Source: Thiohalocapsa sp963698775
Lineage (GTDB): Bacteria; Pseudomonadota; Gammaproteobacteria; Chromatiales; Chromatiaceae
Direction: 5' to 3'
Length of the DNA stretch: 64,000 bases
Assembly: GCA_963698775.1 (NCBI GenBank)
Contig: CAVOSE010000028.1
Span: forward strand, 1 to 64,000
Positions 41,559 through 49,716 of this stretch are shown piece after piece. The position numbers and the translations under genes are program-made. The notes under the pieces are model-generated. The model did no database searches, was not told the origin of the DNA, and saw nothing but the letters and a program-made list of their open reading frames with translations. Numbering within the stretch: position 1 is the first letter of the stretch; the number at the start of each line of letters is the position of its first letter.

Positions 41559-42437
41559 ATGATTCAGATTGCCTACATCAGTTCTGCCACGGAGCCCATG
41601 TCGCAGCCGGCCCTGCTCGCCTTGTTGCAAAGCTGTCGGGAGCACAACGCCGACAGGGGCGTCACCGGGATGCTGTTTTACTGCAACGGTACCTTCCTGC
41701 AGGTCTTGGAGGGCGAGGAACGCGTCATCGATGAACTACTCGACATCATCGATCAGGACCCGCGCCACACGGGCATGCAGGTCATTCAACGCAAGGCGAT
41801 CCAACATCGTGAGTATTCGGACTGGAGCATGGGCTTCCAGCGTGTCTCGGAGCGGGACCTCCAGCATATCGAGGGACTGCGGGATTTCAGCGAGAAAGAC
41901 TTCACTGCCGACTACCTCGGTCGGCAGACCTCCATCGTACAAAGCCTGATGGATCACTTCAGGCGCCAGCGCCTCAAGACCATCGGTCAGAGCGAACTCG
42001 GCGTGGACGAGGAGGACCGGATGATGAATATCCTCCATCGGATCATCCGCGGCGCAGTCCGGGTCCTTGCGGTTCTGATGGTGATCACGATCCTTTGGGG
42101 GGTGATCGACGTCGCCGAGTCGCTCTACCGTCAACTCTACATGCCTGCGGTTGAAGACTTCAGCGTGCGCGAGATCGTCGTCACCTTCGGCGCCTTCTTG
42201 GCGGTGCTGATCGCGATCGAGATCTTCATGAACATTACCCTGTACCTGCGGGATGATGTCGTACACGTGCGGCTGGTCATCGCGACGGCCCTGATGGCGA
42301 TTGCCCGGAAGGTCATCATCTTCGATTTCGAAAAGCTGCAGCCGATGTACATCCTGGCCACGGCGGCGGTGGTCCTGGCGCTTGGCCTGGTCTATTGGCT
42401 GATGGACCGCAAGACGGTATTAGGCGCACGTTTCTAG
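41559..42437 (+). CDS. BLUF photoreceptor fused to a PsiE-like membrane domain
   Basis: A 292-residue protein. The N-terminal BLUF flavin domain (residues 1-95) has the photocycle residues Tyr6 (IAYIS), Asn30, Gln48 (FLQVLEGEE) and Trp89/Met91 (YSDWSMGF). After an acidic linker of roughly 45 residues there is a four-helix membrane domain (about 160-285; ILHRIIRGAVRVLAV..FMNITLYLRDD..RKVIIFD) resembling PsiE (phosphate-starvation-inducible E). Blue light sensed by FAD would be passed to an integral membrane output of unknown function. Start ATG at 41559. It converges on a second BLUF gene. Confidence 0.88.
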   Translation: MIQIAYISSATEPMSQPALLALLQSCREHNADRGVTGMLFYCNGTFLQVLEGEERVIDELLDIIDQDPRHTGMQVIQRKAIQHREYSDWSMGFQRVSERDLQHIEGLRDFSEKDFTADYLGRQTSIVQSLMDHFRRQRLKTIGQSELGVDEEDRMMNILHRIIRGAVRVLAVLMVITILWGVIDVAESLYRQLYMPAVEDFSVREIVVTFGAFLAVLIAIEIFMNITLYLRDDVVHVRLVIATALMAIARKVIIFDFEKLQPMYILATAAVVLALGLVYWLMDRKTVLGARF

Positions 42438-42731
42438 CGACTCGATAACGCCGTCGGCAACGGGAGTTAACCGCAAGGGTTCGCGCCAATAGAAGAGGAG
42501 ACGACCTGTCCCGAAGGATCGGGCCGGCGAGCGATCCTCCCGCAAAAACCGAGCGGTTGTTGAACCGCCGCGAACCCGTTCTGCCCGTTGTCTTGTCTGT
42601 TTCGAGCAGCATCTGAGTGACTCGCCGCTGAGAACTCAGGAACCGATCGAGTCGCGCCATTCCGGATCGATTGCTTGTTGTGAGGGGCAAGCAGGTTCGA
42701 TTGTGGCGGGGCAGGGGTCGTTATTCGGCCA
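42438..42731. other. intergenic region between convergent BLUF genes
   Basis: 294 bp between two convergent stops. A CCCGAAGGATCGGG-type inverted repeat near 42510 could be part of a terminator. No gene seen. Confidence 0.4.
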
Positions 42732-43346
42732 TCATTTCGGGCGCACACTCTCGATGGTGGCGTCACACATATCGAGCAGCGCGTCGTTGCACTCTCCCCG
42801 CCGTGCGGCCTCCGTGATGCTCTCGAGCGCCAAGCGTGTGACTTGAGCTCGGTCACGGACTTGCGCCAAAGCTGCCTTGAGGTGCTCGATTACCTTGTCT
42901 TTCGCATTGATCTCGCCGATGATTTGGTCGAAGTGCGGTTCTCGATATCGGTCCATAAGCGCTGTGACAACCGGCTCGTGGCCGACGAGGTAGTCGTAGT
43001 TGAAATCGGACGGGGCGAAGCTTTTGAGTCCCTCCACCTTCCAGTAGCCTTCGTCGGAGATGCGTTCGAAGGCCATGGTCCAATCGGCATACTCTCGACG
43101 TGAAACCGATCGGCGGTTGAGGAGCTTGATATTCTCGTGTCGCGGATCAGCCCAGATCTTTTCAACCAAATCGTCAATGACCTGCTCCTCGCCTTCAATG
43201 GCTTGCAAGAACGTGCCGTTGCCGTAGAGAAGCATGCCGGTCACGCCTTGAGCGGAGTTATTCTTGCGGCACTGCATGAGCAGTGCCAGTAGCTGCTCCG
43301 CGGAGATCGGGTTGCCGATGCTGCTGACATATGACACTTGAATCAT
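42732..43346 (-). CDS. BLUF-domain blue-light sensor with coiled-coil tail
   Basis: A 204-residue protein. The BLUF domain (residues 1-95) has Tyr6 (VSYVS), Asn30, Gln48 (FLQAIEGEE) and the Trp in YADWTMAF, so it should be photoactive. The tail (about 115-195) is a helical segment likely to form a coiled coil (INAKDKVIEHLKAALAQVRDRAQVTRLALESI). No enzymatic output, so it probably signals by protein contact. Closely related to the BLUF half of the gene opposite. Confidence 0.88.
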   Translation of the reverse strand: MIQVSYVSSIGNPISAEQLLALLMQCRKNNSAQGVTGMLLYGNGTFLQAIEGEEQVIDDLVEKIWADPRHENIKLLNRRSVSRREYADWTMAFERISDEGYWKVEGLKSFAPSDFNYDYLVGHEPVVTALMDRYREPHFDQIIGEINAKDKVIEHLKAALAQVRDRAQVTRLALESITEAARRGECNDALLDMCDATIESVRPK

Positions 43347-43800
43347 TTGGGTTCCTCAACTAGATAGCGATGTTGACGATCAGCTGCCTGCTTACGCATC
43401 GGGCACGTTAGGGGTAGGGACGATGGGGATAAGGAGAGAAAATCCGATGCCTCCCGTTGGTTTATGGTCGGACGGAGACAGAAGGTTAACCAGGGCGGGA
43501 TGTGCGGTCAACGTGCAAGAACGGCGCTGACCGACGTCACGAGGGCCGCAGCGCACGCTCTGCCCTACCGTCTGCGGGGTTCGGGTCCATTGCGGACAGG
43601 CGCAAGACAAGTGGCCTGTCGCGGAACACGCGGTCGAGCAGACGGCCGACACTCGCCTGAGTTGCGTATACTGACCCCTGGAACCCTCTTTACATTAATG
43701 CCGCACTTTTGCTCTCCCACTCCCGATCAGCCCCACACGCGGGTCCGCGTGATCGACGGCAACTCGCCGCGTCATCGCGATCCGAAGGAAACCATTGAAG
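43347..43800. other. divergent promoter region between BLUF and egtD-like genes
   Basis: 454 bp. A TATACT hexamer at 43667-43672, about 130 bp upstream of the egtD-like gene, is a possible -10 but lacks a good -35. No convincing ORF. Confidence 0.4.
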
Positions 43801-44847
43801 ATGCGCGACGAATCAAGCTCGACGGGTAGTCGCAGCGAACCGTCTACACCGCAGACCGACGCCGACGATGCAACGGCGAAGGTCCATTTTCACGACCTGC
43901 ATCCGGCGCCAGCTGACATGCGCGCGGATGTGCACCAAGGCCTGGCTCTGCCGCAAAAGCGCCTATCACCGAAATATTTCTACGACGCCCACGGGTCGCA
44001 CTTGTTCGATGCCATCTGCGAGCTGCCCGAGTACTACCCCACCCGCACCGAGATCGACATCTTGCGCCGCCATGGGGCGGCCATGGCGGAGCGCCTCGGG
44101 CGTGACGCGCTGCTGATGGAGTTGGGCAGCGGTAGCAGCCTGAAGATTCGCGTGCTGCTGGAAGCGCTAAGGCCCGCGGTCTATATGCCGGTGGATATCT
44201 CGAAGGACCATCTGCTGCAATCTTCCGAGGCCCTGGCCGCGACCTTCCCGGCGCTGCAAGTGCATGCCGTCTGTGCCGATTATTCGGTGCCCTTCGTGCT
44301 GCCGGTGGACGATCATGAGCATCCACGCGCGGCCTTTTTTCCGGGATCGTCGGTCGGCAATTTTGAGCCGACCGATGCCGAGCGCTTCCTTCGCCGGGTC
44401 GGCGCTCTGTTGGGCTCGGGCGGACGTCTGCTGGTTGGCGTCGACCTGGTCAAAAAGCATCAGGTCCTAGAGGCCGCCTACAACGATGCCGACGGCGTCA
44501 CCGCAGACTTCAACCTGAACCTGCTGACTCGCATCAATCGCGAGTTGGACGCCGACTTTGATCTGACCGGCTTCCGCCACCACGCGTTGTTCAACACCGA
44601 GTTGAGCCGCATCGAGATGCATTTGGTCAGCACCCGGGAGCAAGCGGTGACCGTCGCCGGGCGCAGCTTTGCGTTTCGAGAAGGGGAGTCTATCCACACC
44701 GAATGCTCCTACAAGTACAGTATCGAAGGCTTTCATCGCCTCGCGCGTCGCGCTGGCTTCGAGCCGGAGCAGGTGTGGACCGACGCCGACGACGATGGTG
44801 ATCAAGCCCCGCTGTTCAGCGTGCACTGCCTGGTCTGGCGCGGATGA
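43801..44847 (+). CDS. EgtD-like histidine N-alpha-methyltransferase
   Basis: A 348-residue SAM methyltransferase of the EgtD/DUF2260 family, which trimethylates the histidine amino group to hercynine. Family blocks: SPKYFYDAHGSHLFDAICELPEYYPTRTE, LMELGSGSSLKIRVLL (SAM site), AAFFPGSSVGNFEP (with the substrate-binding Asn) and ESIHTECSYKYS (with the Glu and Ser that hold the alpha-amino group). ATG at 43801. The stop overlaps the next gene (ATGA). No EgtB or other sulfoxide synthase is nearby, so ergothioneine synthesis is not indicated here. Confidence 0.85.
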   Translation: MRDESSSTGSRSEPSTPQTDADDATAKVHFHDLHPAPADMRADVHQGLALPQKRLSPKYFYDAHGSHLFDAICELPEYYPTRTEIDILRRHGAAMAERLGRDALLMELGSGSSLKIRVLLEALRPAVYMPVDISKDHLLQSSEALAATFPALQVHAVCADYSVPFVLPVDDHEHPRAAFFPGSSVGNFEPTDAERFLRRVGALLGSGGRLLVGVDLVKKHQVLEAAYNDADGVTADFNLNLLTRINRELDADFDLTGFRHHALFNTELSRIEMHLVSTREQAVTVAGRSFAFREGESIHTECSYKYSIEGFHRLARRAGFEPEQVWTDADDDGDQAPLFSVHCLVWRG

Positions 44848-45869
44848 TCCCGCCCCATACGACCGCTCAATCCAGCCCGAAGCTGGTCGGCGAGAATGCG
44901 CGGCGCAGCGATGTCGACCAACCCTGGGAACAGGACAATCAGGCTTGGTGGGATTGGTATCTGACGCTGGCCGACAATGGCGATGATCCTGTGGGAACAT
45001 TGCGCGATGCTGACCCACTGCCGGCGTTGCCAGCCATCGACGACGACGCCGTCGCCGCGGAGTTGCGCACGTTGTATTCCGTGTCGCCCGCCGAGCGGGC
45101 GTTCTTTCGCAACAACGGCTTCATCAAGCTGCGCGGCGTGCTCTCGCCAGCGGCGACCCTGCGCCTGCGGCAAGCGCTCGTCGAACTGCTCAGCACCACC
45201 TTTGACACCGTCCTCGACGGCGGCACCGTGGAGCGCTTTCTCAGTGTGGAGTTGGCGTGGCTGCACAATCGACTGCTGCGCGACTACGTGCTGAGCCCCC
45301 GCATCGCAAAGATCGCCGCCGATCTGCTCGATGTGCCGCGCGTGCGTCTCTACCACGACAACGCCATGTCCAAGGAGCCTGGCTGCGGGCGCACCCCGTG
45401 GCACTACGACGACCATCACTTTCCGTTGGCTACCCAGGACGTGGTGACGGCCTGGATTCCGGCGCAGCCCATCTCGCTGGCGATGGGGCCACTGGCCTTT
45501 GCCCGCCCGATCGACGTCTACAAACTCGTCGAAGGCATCGCCTTCAACAAGTTCGACACCAGCTACGACCGCCATGTGGCCCAGGTCTTCCGCGACCATG
45601 CTGTCGCTGTCGACGACGCGCCCTTCGAGATCGGCGAGGTCAGCTTCCACCACAATCTCTGCTTCCACACGGCCGCCGCGAATCGCACTCGACAAAGCCG
45701 CATCGTCCTGGCCAACACCTACTATGCCGACGGCGCACGCGTCGTCAACGCACCAACCATGGTGTCCGGGGACTGGCAGAAGTTCATACCCGATACGGAA
45801 CCCGGCGACATCGCCGCCAGCGCACTGAACCCGGTCTGCTGGCCGGCGGAGCTACCAACCCATGTCTGA
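44844..45869 (+). CDS. PhyH-like Fe(II)/2-oxoglutarate dioxygenase
   Basis: A 341-residue phytanoyl-CoA dioxygenase-family protein. The iron facial-triad HxD lies in TPWHYDDHHFPL, and the distal His is likely in LCFHTAAANRT, followed by the 2-oxoglutarate Arg candidate in TRQSRIVLANTYY. An N-terminal extension of about 80 residues precedes the fold. The start ATG overlaps the egtD-like stop by 4 nt and its end overlaps the next gene, implying one coupled pathway. Hydroxylation of hercynine or a derivative is an inference; the substrate is unknown. Confidence 0.82.
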   Translation: MIPPHTTAQSSPKLVGENARRSDVDQPWEQDNQAWWDWYLTLADNGDDPVGTLRDADPLPALPAIDDDAVAAELRTLYSVSPAERAFFRNNGFIKLRGVLSPAATLRLRQALVELLSTTFDTVLDGGTVERFLSVELAWLHNRLLRDYVLSPRIAKIAADLLDVPRVRLYHDNAMSKEPGCGRTPWHYDDHHFPLATQDVVTAWIPAQPISLAMGPLAFARPIDVYKLVEGIAFNKFDTSYDRHVAQVFRDHAVAVDDAPFEIGEVSFHHNLCFHTAAANRTRQSRIVLANTYYADGARVVNAPTMVSGDWQKFIPDTEPGDIAASALNPVCWPAELPTHV

Positions 45870-46701
45870 TACCTTTGAGCGCAGCTGCGAGCATTGGAGC
45901 GAGGCCGGCCGGGCCGAGATGGAGGCCTTCTATGCCCTTGCGACGGTCGACTATCGTCACCTTGCTGAGGCCCTGGATTGGAAGGCCTGGCTGCAAGCAC
46001 GGCAACAACAGGCGGGTGATCGCTCACTACGTCTGCTGGACGTCGCCTGTGGCTCGGGCAAGTTCCCGAGCGCCCTGGTTCGGCACGCCGACGTCGCCGC
46101 GGCCGCGATCCAACCCGTCGACTACGCGCTGCTCGACCCCGCGGCGTTCTCCGTTGCCGAGGCGCGCCGCGCCCTGGCCCCGCCCTTTGTCCCGGGCCAG
46201 GAATATGTCTCGACGCTGCAAGCACTCGATTGCCAGCCCGGTGCCTTCGATATCGTATGGGCCACGCACGCCCTCTATGCCCTGCCGGCGGAGGAGTTAC
46301 AGGCGGGCCTGGAGCGCTTCGTACAGGCCACCGGCGACATCGGCTTCATCGCCCATGCCAGTGCCGATGCGCATTATCTTCGCTTCTATCGCCACTATCT
46401 CGACGCCTTTCGGGACGGCGAAGGCACGCCCTACACCACTGCCGAGCAGATCATTGCGACCCTGCGGGAAATGGGTGCGACTGTCGAGACGCTGGAGATC
46501 AACTACGAGAACGGCGCCCCCTCGGCACAGTGGCAACAGGTCGAGGGCTACTTGCAGCGCTGCGTGTTCGATGATTCCATCAGCTTGCAGCACCTGTTGG
46601 ACCACCCCATCACCGGCGACTACCTGGCGACCTGTCGGCACGGTGACGAGTGGCGATTCTCACAGCGGGTCCAGCTGATCTTTATTCAAGCCGATCGCTG
46701 A
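45862..46701 (+). CDS. SAM-dependent methyltransferase
   Basis: A 279-residue class I methyltransferase. SAM motif I is LRLLDVACGSGKFPSAL near residue 53; the middle region is AFDIVWATHALYALPAEEL and the end SQRVQLIFIQADR. It starts 8 nt inside the PhyH-like gene, so translation of the three genes is coupled. Not recognised as a known subfamily; probably tailors the product of the two preceding enzymes. Confidence 0.78.
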   Translation: MSDTFERSCEHWSEAGRAEMEAFYALATVDYRHLAEALDWKAWLQARQQQAGDRSLRLLDVACGSGKFPSALVRHADVAAAAIQPVDYALLDPAAFSVAEARRALAPPFVPGQEYVSTLQALDCQPGAFDIVWATHALYALPAEELQAGLERFVQATGDIGFIAHASADAHYLRFYRHYLDAFRDGEGTPYTTAEQIIATLREMGATVETLEINYENGAPSAQWQQVEGYLQRCVFDDSISLQHLLDHPITGDYLATCRHGDEWRFSQRVQLIFIQADR

Positions 46702-46705
46702 TAAT

Positions 46706-46739
<34 letters not shown>

Positions 46740-46753
46740 GTATCAGCTCGGAT

Positions 46754-46778
46754 GGTGGATAAGCTGCGCTTATCCACC
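46754..46778. repeat. REP-like palindrome upstream of the MFS gene
   Basis: GGTGGATAAGC/GCTTATCCACC, perfect 11-bp stem with a 3-nt loop. It resembles the widespread GTGGATAAGCGC-type bacterial repeat. A related copy lies beyond the MFS gene at 48258-48284. Confidence 0.65.
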
Positions 46779-46943
46779 CTACGACCATGCTTTCACAGGC
46801 TCCAGGTGCCGGATCGAACCCCGATCGACATCGTGTAGCTTATGGCTGATTTGCGGGAATTTTTCTATGACGATTACGACAACGACGACGATGGCGCCAA
46901 AGGCGGTCTATCGATTCACTGCAATCCCCTAAGGACCCGCTTA

Positions 46944-48236
46944 GTGCCGCTGCTCCCCCGCCCATTTCGGCAATCAGCACGGCGAGCGGGGGCGACACAC
47001 GCGCTCGGCTTCGGCCTCCTGCTGACATTCAGCTCCAGCATCGGCCAAACCTACTTCATCGCGCTGTTCGCCGGTGCGCTGCGGGCGGATCTCGACCTGA
47101 GTCACGGCGCCTTCGGCGGGTTGTACACCCTCGCCACGCTAGCGAGCGCACTGATACTAGTGTGGCTGGGCAAGACAGCGGATCGGGTCGATCCAGTCGT
47201 GCTCGCGGCCCTGACCCTGGCGTCGCTGGCGGGCTCCGCACTATTGTTGGCAGGGGCCGAGTCGGTGCTTTGGCTAGGTGTTGGGCTGTTTGGTCTGCGC
47301 CTATTCGGGCAAGGCATGTCGAGTCATCTAGCGATGACCTTTGTGGCCCGGTGGTTTGTCCGCGAGCGGGGACGGGCACTGGGTCGTGTCTTCCTCGGCT
47401 ATCCGGCCGGCGAAGCCGTGTTTCCGATGCTGATGGCCCTGCTGCTCGGGCTGTTCACCTGGCGCTGGATCTGGGTCGGCATCGCCATCGCCGTTGTCTT
47501 GATTTTGATGCCGGCCATGCTCTGGATGGGGCGCGGAATGCGCAGGCACGGCTTGGTGGACATGCCAGCCCAGATCCCGACCCAAAGCGCGACCCAGAGC
47601 CCGCCCGCGGAACGCCCCCAGGACCGGTCTTGGGCACGCGCGCAAGTATTGCGGGACCCCCGCTTCTACGGCTTGTTGCCAGGGCTGTTGGCAGCCCCGT
47701 TTGTCATCACCGGGGTGTTGTTTCATCAGGTGCATCTGGTCGAGATCAAGGCCTGGACGCTGTCGGGCTTTGCCGCCTGCTATCCGCTTTACGCCGCGAG
47801 CGCAACGGCAGTCGCGCTCGTCTGCGGTTGGCTCATCGATCGTCACGGGGCAATACGACTCCTGCCTTTCTACCTGCTGCCGCTGGCGGCTGGACTGGCG
47901 TTGCTGAGCATCGGTGATTCCATCGCCACGGCCGCCGGGTTTATGGCCTTGATGGGTGCAACCGCAGGCGGTGCTGCGATCTTGTTCGGGGCCGTCTGGG
48001 CGGAGCTGTATGGAACGGCACACTTGGGCGCGATTCGTGCCCTGACCGTGGCCTTGCAGGTCTTGGCAACAGCGCTCGCGCCGGCAACCTTGGGTTGGCT
48101 CATCGACCAGGGTATCGGCTTGGATCGACAGGCACTGCTGCTGTCGCTGTTGGTCTGTGCCAGTGCATTGGGCCTTGCGCTGCTGCTGCCGAGCCTGCTG
48201 CGCGATCATGCGCCACCAGCGCCGCCGCCCATCTAA
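46944..48236 (+). CDS. MFS transporter
   Basis: A 430-residue, twelve-helix major facilitator. Helix 1 LGFGLLLTFSSSIGQTYFIALFAG is followed by the loop 2-3 region LVWLGKTADRVDP and the central loop rich in Gln/Ser/Pro. The GTG at 46944 is preferred because AAGGA sits 8 nt upstream; an earlier ATG (46842) would translate a microsatellite into an Asp/Asn run. Adjacent to the egtD-like operon, it may export or import its product; the substrate is unknown. Confidence 0.85.
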   Translation: MPLLPRPFRQSARRAGATHALGFGLLLTFSSSIGQTYFIALFAGALRADLDLSHGAFGGLYTLATLASALILVWLGKTADRVDPVVLAALTLASLAGSALLLAGAESVLWLGVGLFGLRLFGQGMSSHLAMTFVARWFVRERGRALGRVFLGYPAGEAVFPMLMALLLGLFTWRWIWVGIAIAVVLILMPAMLWMGRGMRRHGLVDMPAQIPTQSATQSPPAERPQDRSWARAQVLRDPRFYGLLPGLLAAPFVITGVLFHQVHLVEIKAWTLSGFAACYPLYAASATAVALVCGWLIDRHGAIRLLPFYLLPLAAGLALLSIGDSIATAAGFMALMGATAGGAAILFGAVWAELYGTAHLGAIRALTVALQVLATALAPATLGWLIDQGIGLDRQALLLSLLVCASALGLALLLPSLLRDHAPPAPPPI

Positions 48237-48257
48237 GGCGATTGCGCCAAGCCCGGA

Positions 48258-48284
48258 CGGCGGATGCGCTTCGCTTATCCGCCG
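48258..48284. repeat. REP-like palindrome downstream of the MFS gene
   Basis: CGGCGGAT/ATCCGCCG stem. The flanking CTTATCCRCC...TTTCACAG segment is shared with 46754-46800, so related repeats bracket the MFS gene. Confidence 0.55.
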
Positions 48285-48352
48285 AGTACTTTCACAGCGT
48301 CCAATCGCCTACCTCCGTCGGGCTTCGTAACATTTCTAAAGGACCCCAAACC

Positions 48353-49255
48353 ATGCAGCAAGTCATCAATGTCGATACGCCCTGGTCACAGCGCCTGCAG
48401 CGGGGTGAGCGGCCCAGCCGTGCCGAGCTGCGCGAGCATCTGCTCGAGGTACACCGGCAGCACCCAGGTTTCACCGAGGCCTGCGCCGCGCGCTGTCGCG
48501 ACGCAAGCGGTCGCAATAGCTATGAATGGCTGGCTGAGGTCGTCGATCCCGCCGAACATCGAACCCTGTTGGACTTGGCCTGCGGCAGCGGTGTACTGAC
48601 GGCGCTGTGCCATGAGCGCTTCGCTGGGCGTATCGCCTTGACCGGTGTCGACATGAGCGCCGACGAGTTGGCGTTAGCGCGCAAGCGAGTGCCGGATCCG
48701 GCTGTGGTGCTGCATCGAGGCATGGCGCAGGAGATGGAGTTCATCGCCGATCACAGCATCGATGTGGTGATCTGCCACTGGGCTTTGACCTTGATGGACC
48801 CGATCGAGCCTGTCCTGGCGGAGCTGCGGCGCGTGCTGCGTCCCAACGGCATCCTGGCCGCAATCATCGATGGCGAGTTGTCCTCGGCGTCGGGTTACGA
48901 TGAACTGCACCACCTGATCTATGGCTGGGTGCAACGTGAGTATCCCGGCTACGGCGAGATCGACCTAGGTGATCAACGCGTGCGTACCACCGCAGCGCTG
49001 ACGGAGTTGGTGGCGAACAGCTTCCCCGGCGCCGACATCCGCATCGAACCGGCAGTGGTGGATCAGCTCGGCGCCCCGGATGCGCTGGCGCGAGAGGCCG
49101 CAGGGTTCTTTTATGCGGCCTTCTTGCTGTCGCCGCCTTCGCGCAGCCGGATGCTGCGCGAGATCGCATCTCTGTTCTCGCGTGAAGGACGCGATGGCCT
49201 GGGCCGCTTTTCGATGCCGATCAACCGCCTCGTTGTGCGGTTGCCGCAGGCATGA
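48353..49255 (+). CDS. class I SAM-dependent methyltransferase
   Basis: A 300-residue methyltransferase with motif I LLDLACGSGVLTAL (about residue 73), GVDMSADELALARKRVP, and DVVICHWALTLMDPIEPVLAELRRVLRPNGILAAI, a standard methyltransferase-11 core. C-terminal half (about 190-300) is less typical. The ATG follows AAAGGA. Unlike the gene at 45862 in detail; last gene before tRNA-Leu(TAG). Substrate unknown. Confidence 0.82.
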   Translation: MQQVINVDTPWSQRLQRGERPSRAELREHLLEVHRQHPGFTEACAARCRDASGRNSYEWLAEVVDPAEHRTLLDLACGSGVLTALCHERFAGRIALTGVDMSADELALARKRVPDPAVVLHRGMAQEMEFIADHSIDVVICHWALTLMDPIEPVLAELRRVLRPNGILAAIIDGELSSASGYDELHHLIYGWVQREYPGYGEIDLGDQRVRTTAALTELVANSFPGADIRIEPAVVDQLGAPDALAREAAGFFYAAFLLSPPSRSRMLREIASLFSREGRDGLGRFSMPINRLVVRLPQA

Positions 49256-49465
49256 TCCTTGAGTTCCGCCACCGCCAGCAGGGAGGGGGCGACGCTGGGA
49301 TTGGCCGCACCCCGCGCGCGCAGGATCTCGCCCACCAGTCATTCGCGTCGAGTCGCCGCAAGGTCTGATCCGGCGCGGCTTCGAGCAGGGCGGACTATCG
49401 TTGTCGGTCTATCACGATCGGCGGCAGCGGACGAAACGCCCTCGACTGAAAGCCGGTGCTGTTGA

Positions 49466-49550
<85 letters not shown>

Positions 49551-49716
49551 GTTGCTGATGGGGAAGCGTCGCGTGAAACCATGCCGCCCGGGGCGGGCGT
49601 TGTGCGATGGTTGTTTAGGCGCTTCTCCAGATGGGTAGTTTAGCCGGTGCGGGACCTTGGGGGAACGTGCTTGTTGCAATCAATCGGCCGGCAAACGGGC
49701 TGGGGACGATACCGGG

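Noticed and set aside
43801..44847. Complete ergothioneine or ovothiol pathway
   Set aside because: Only an EgtD-like methyltransferase is present; no EgtB/OvoA sulfoxide synthase, EgtC or lyase is found nearby.
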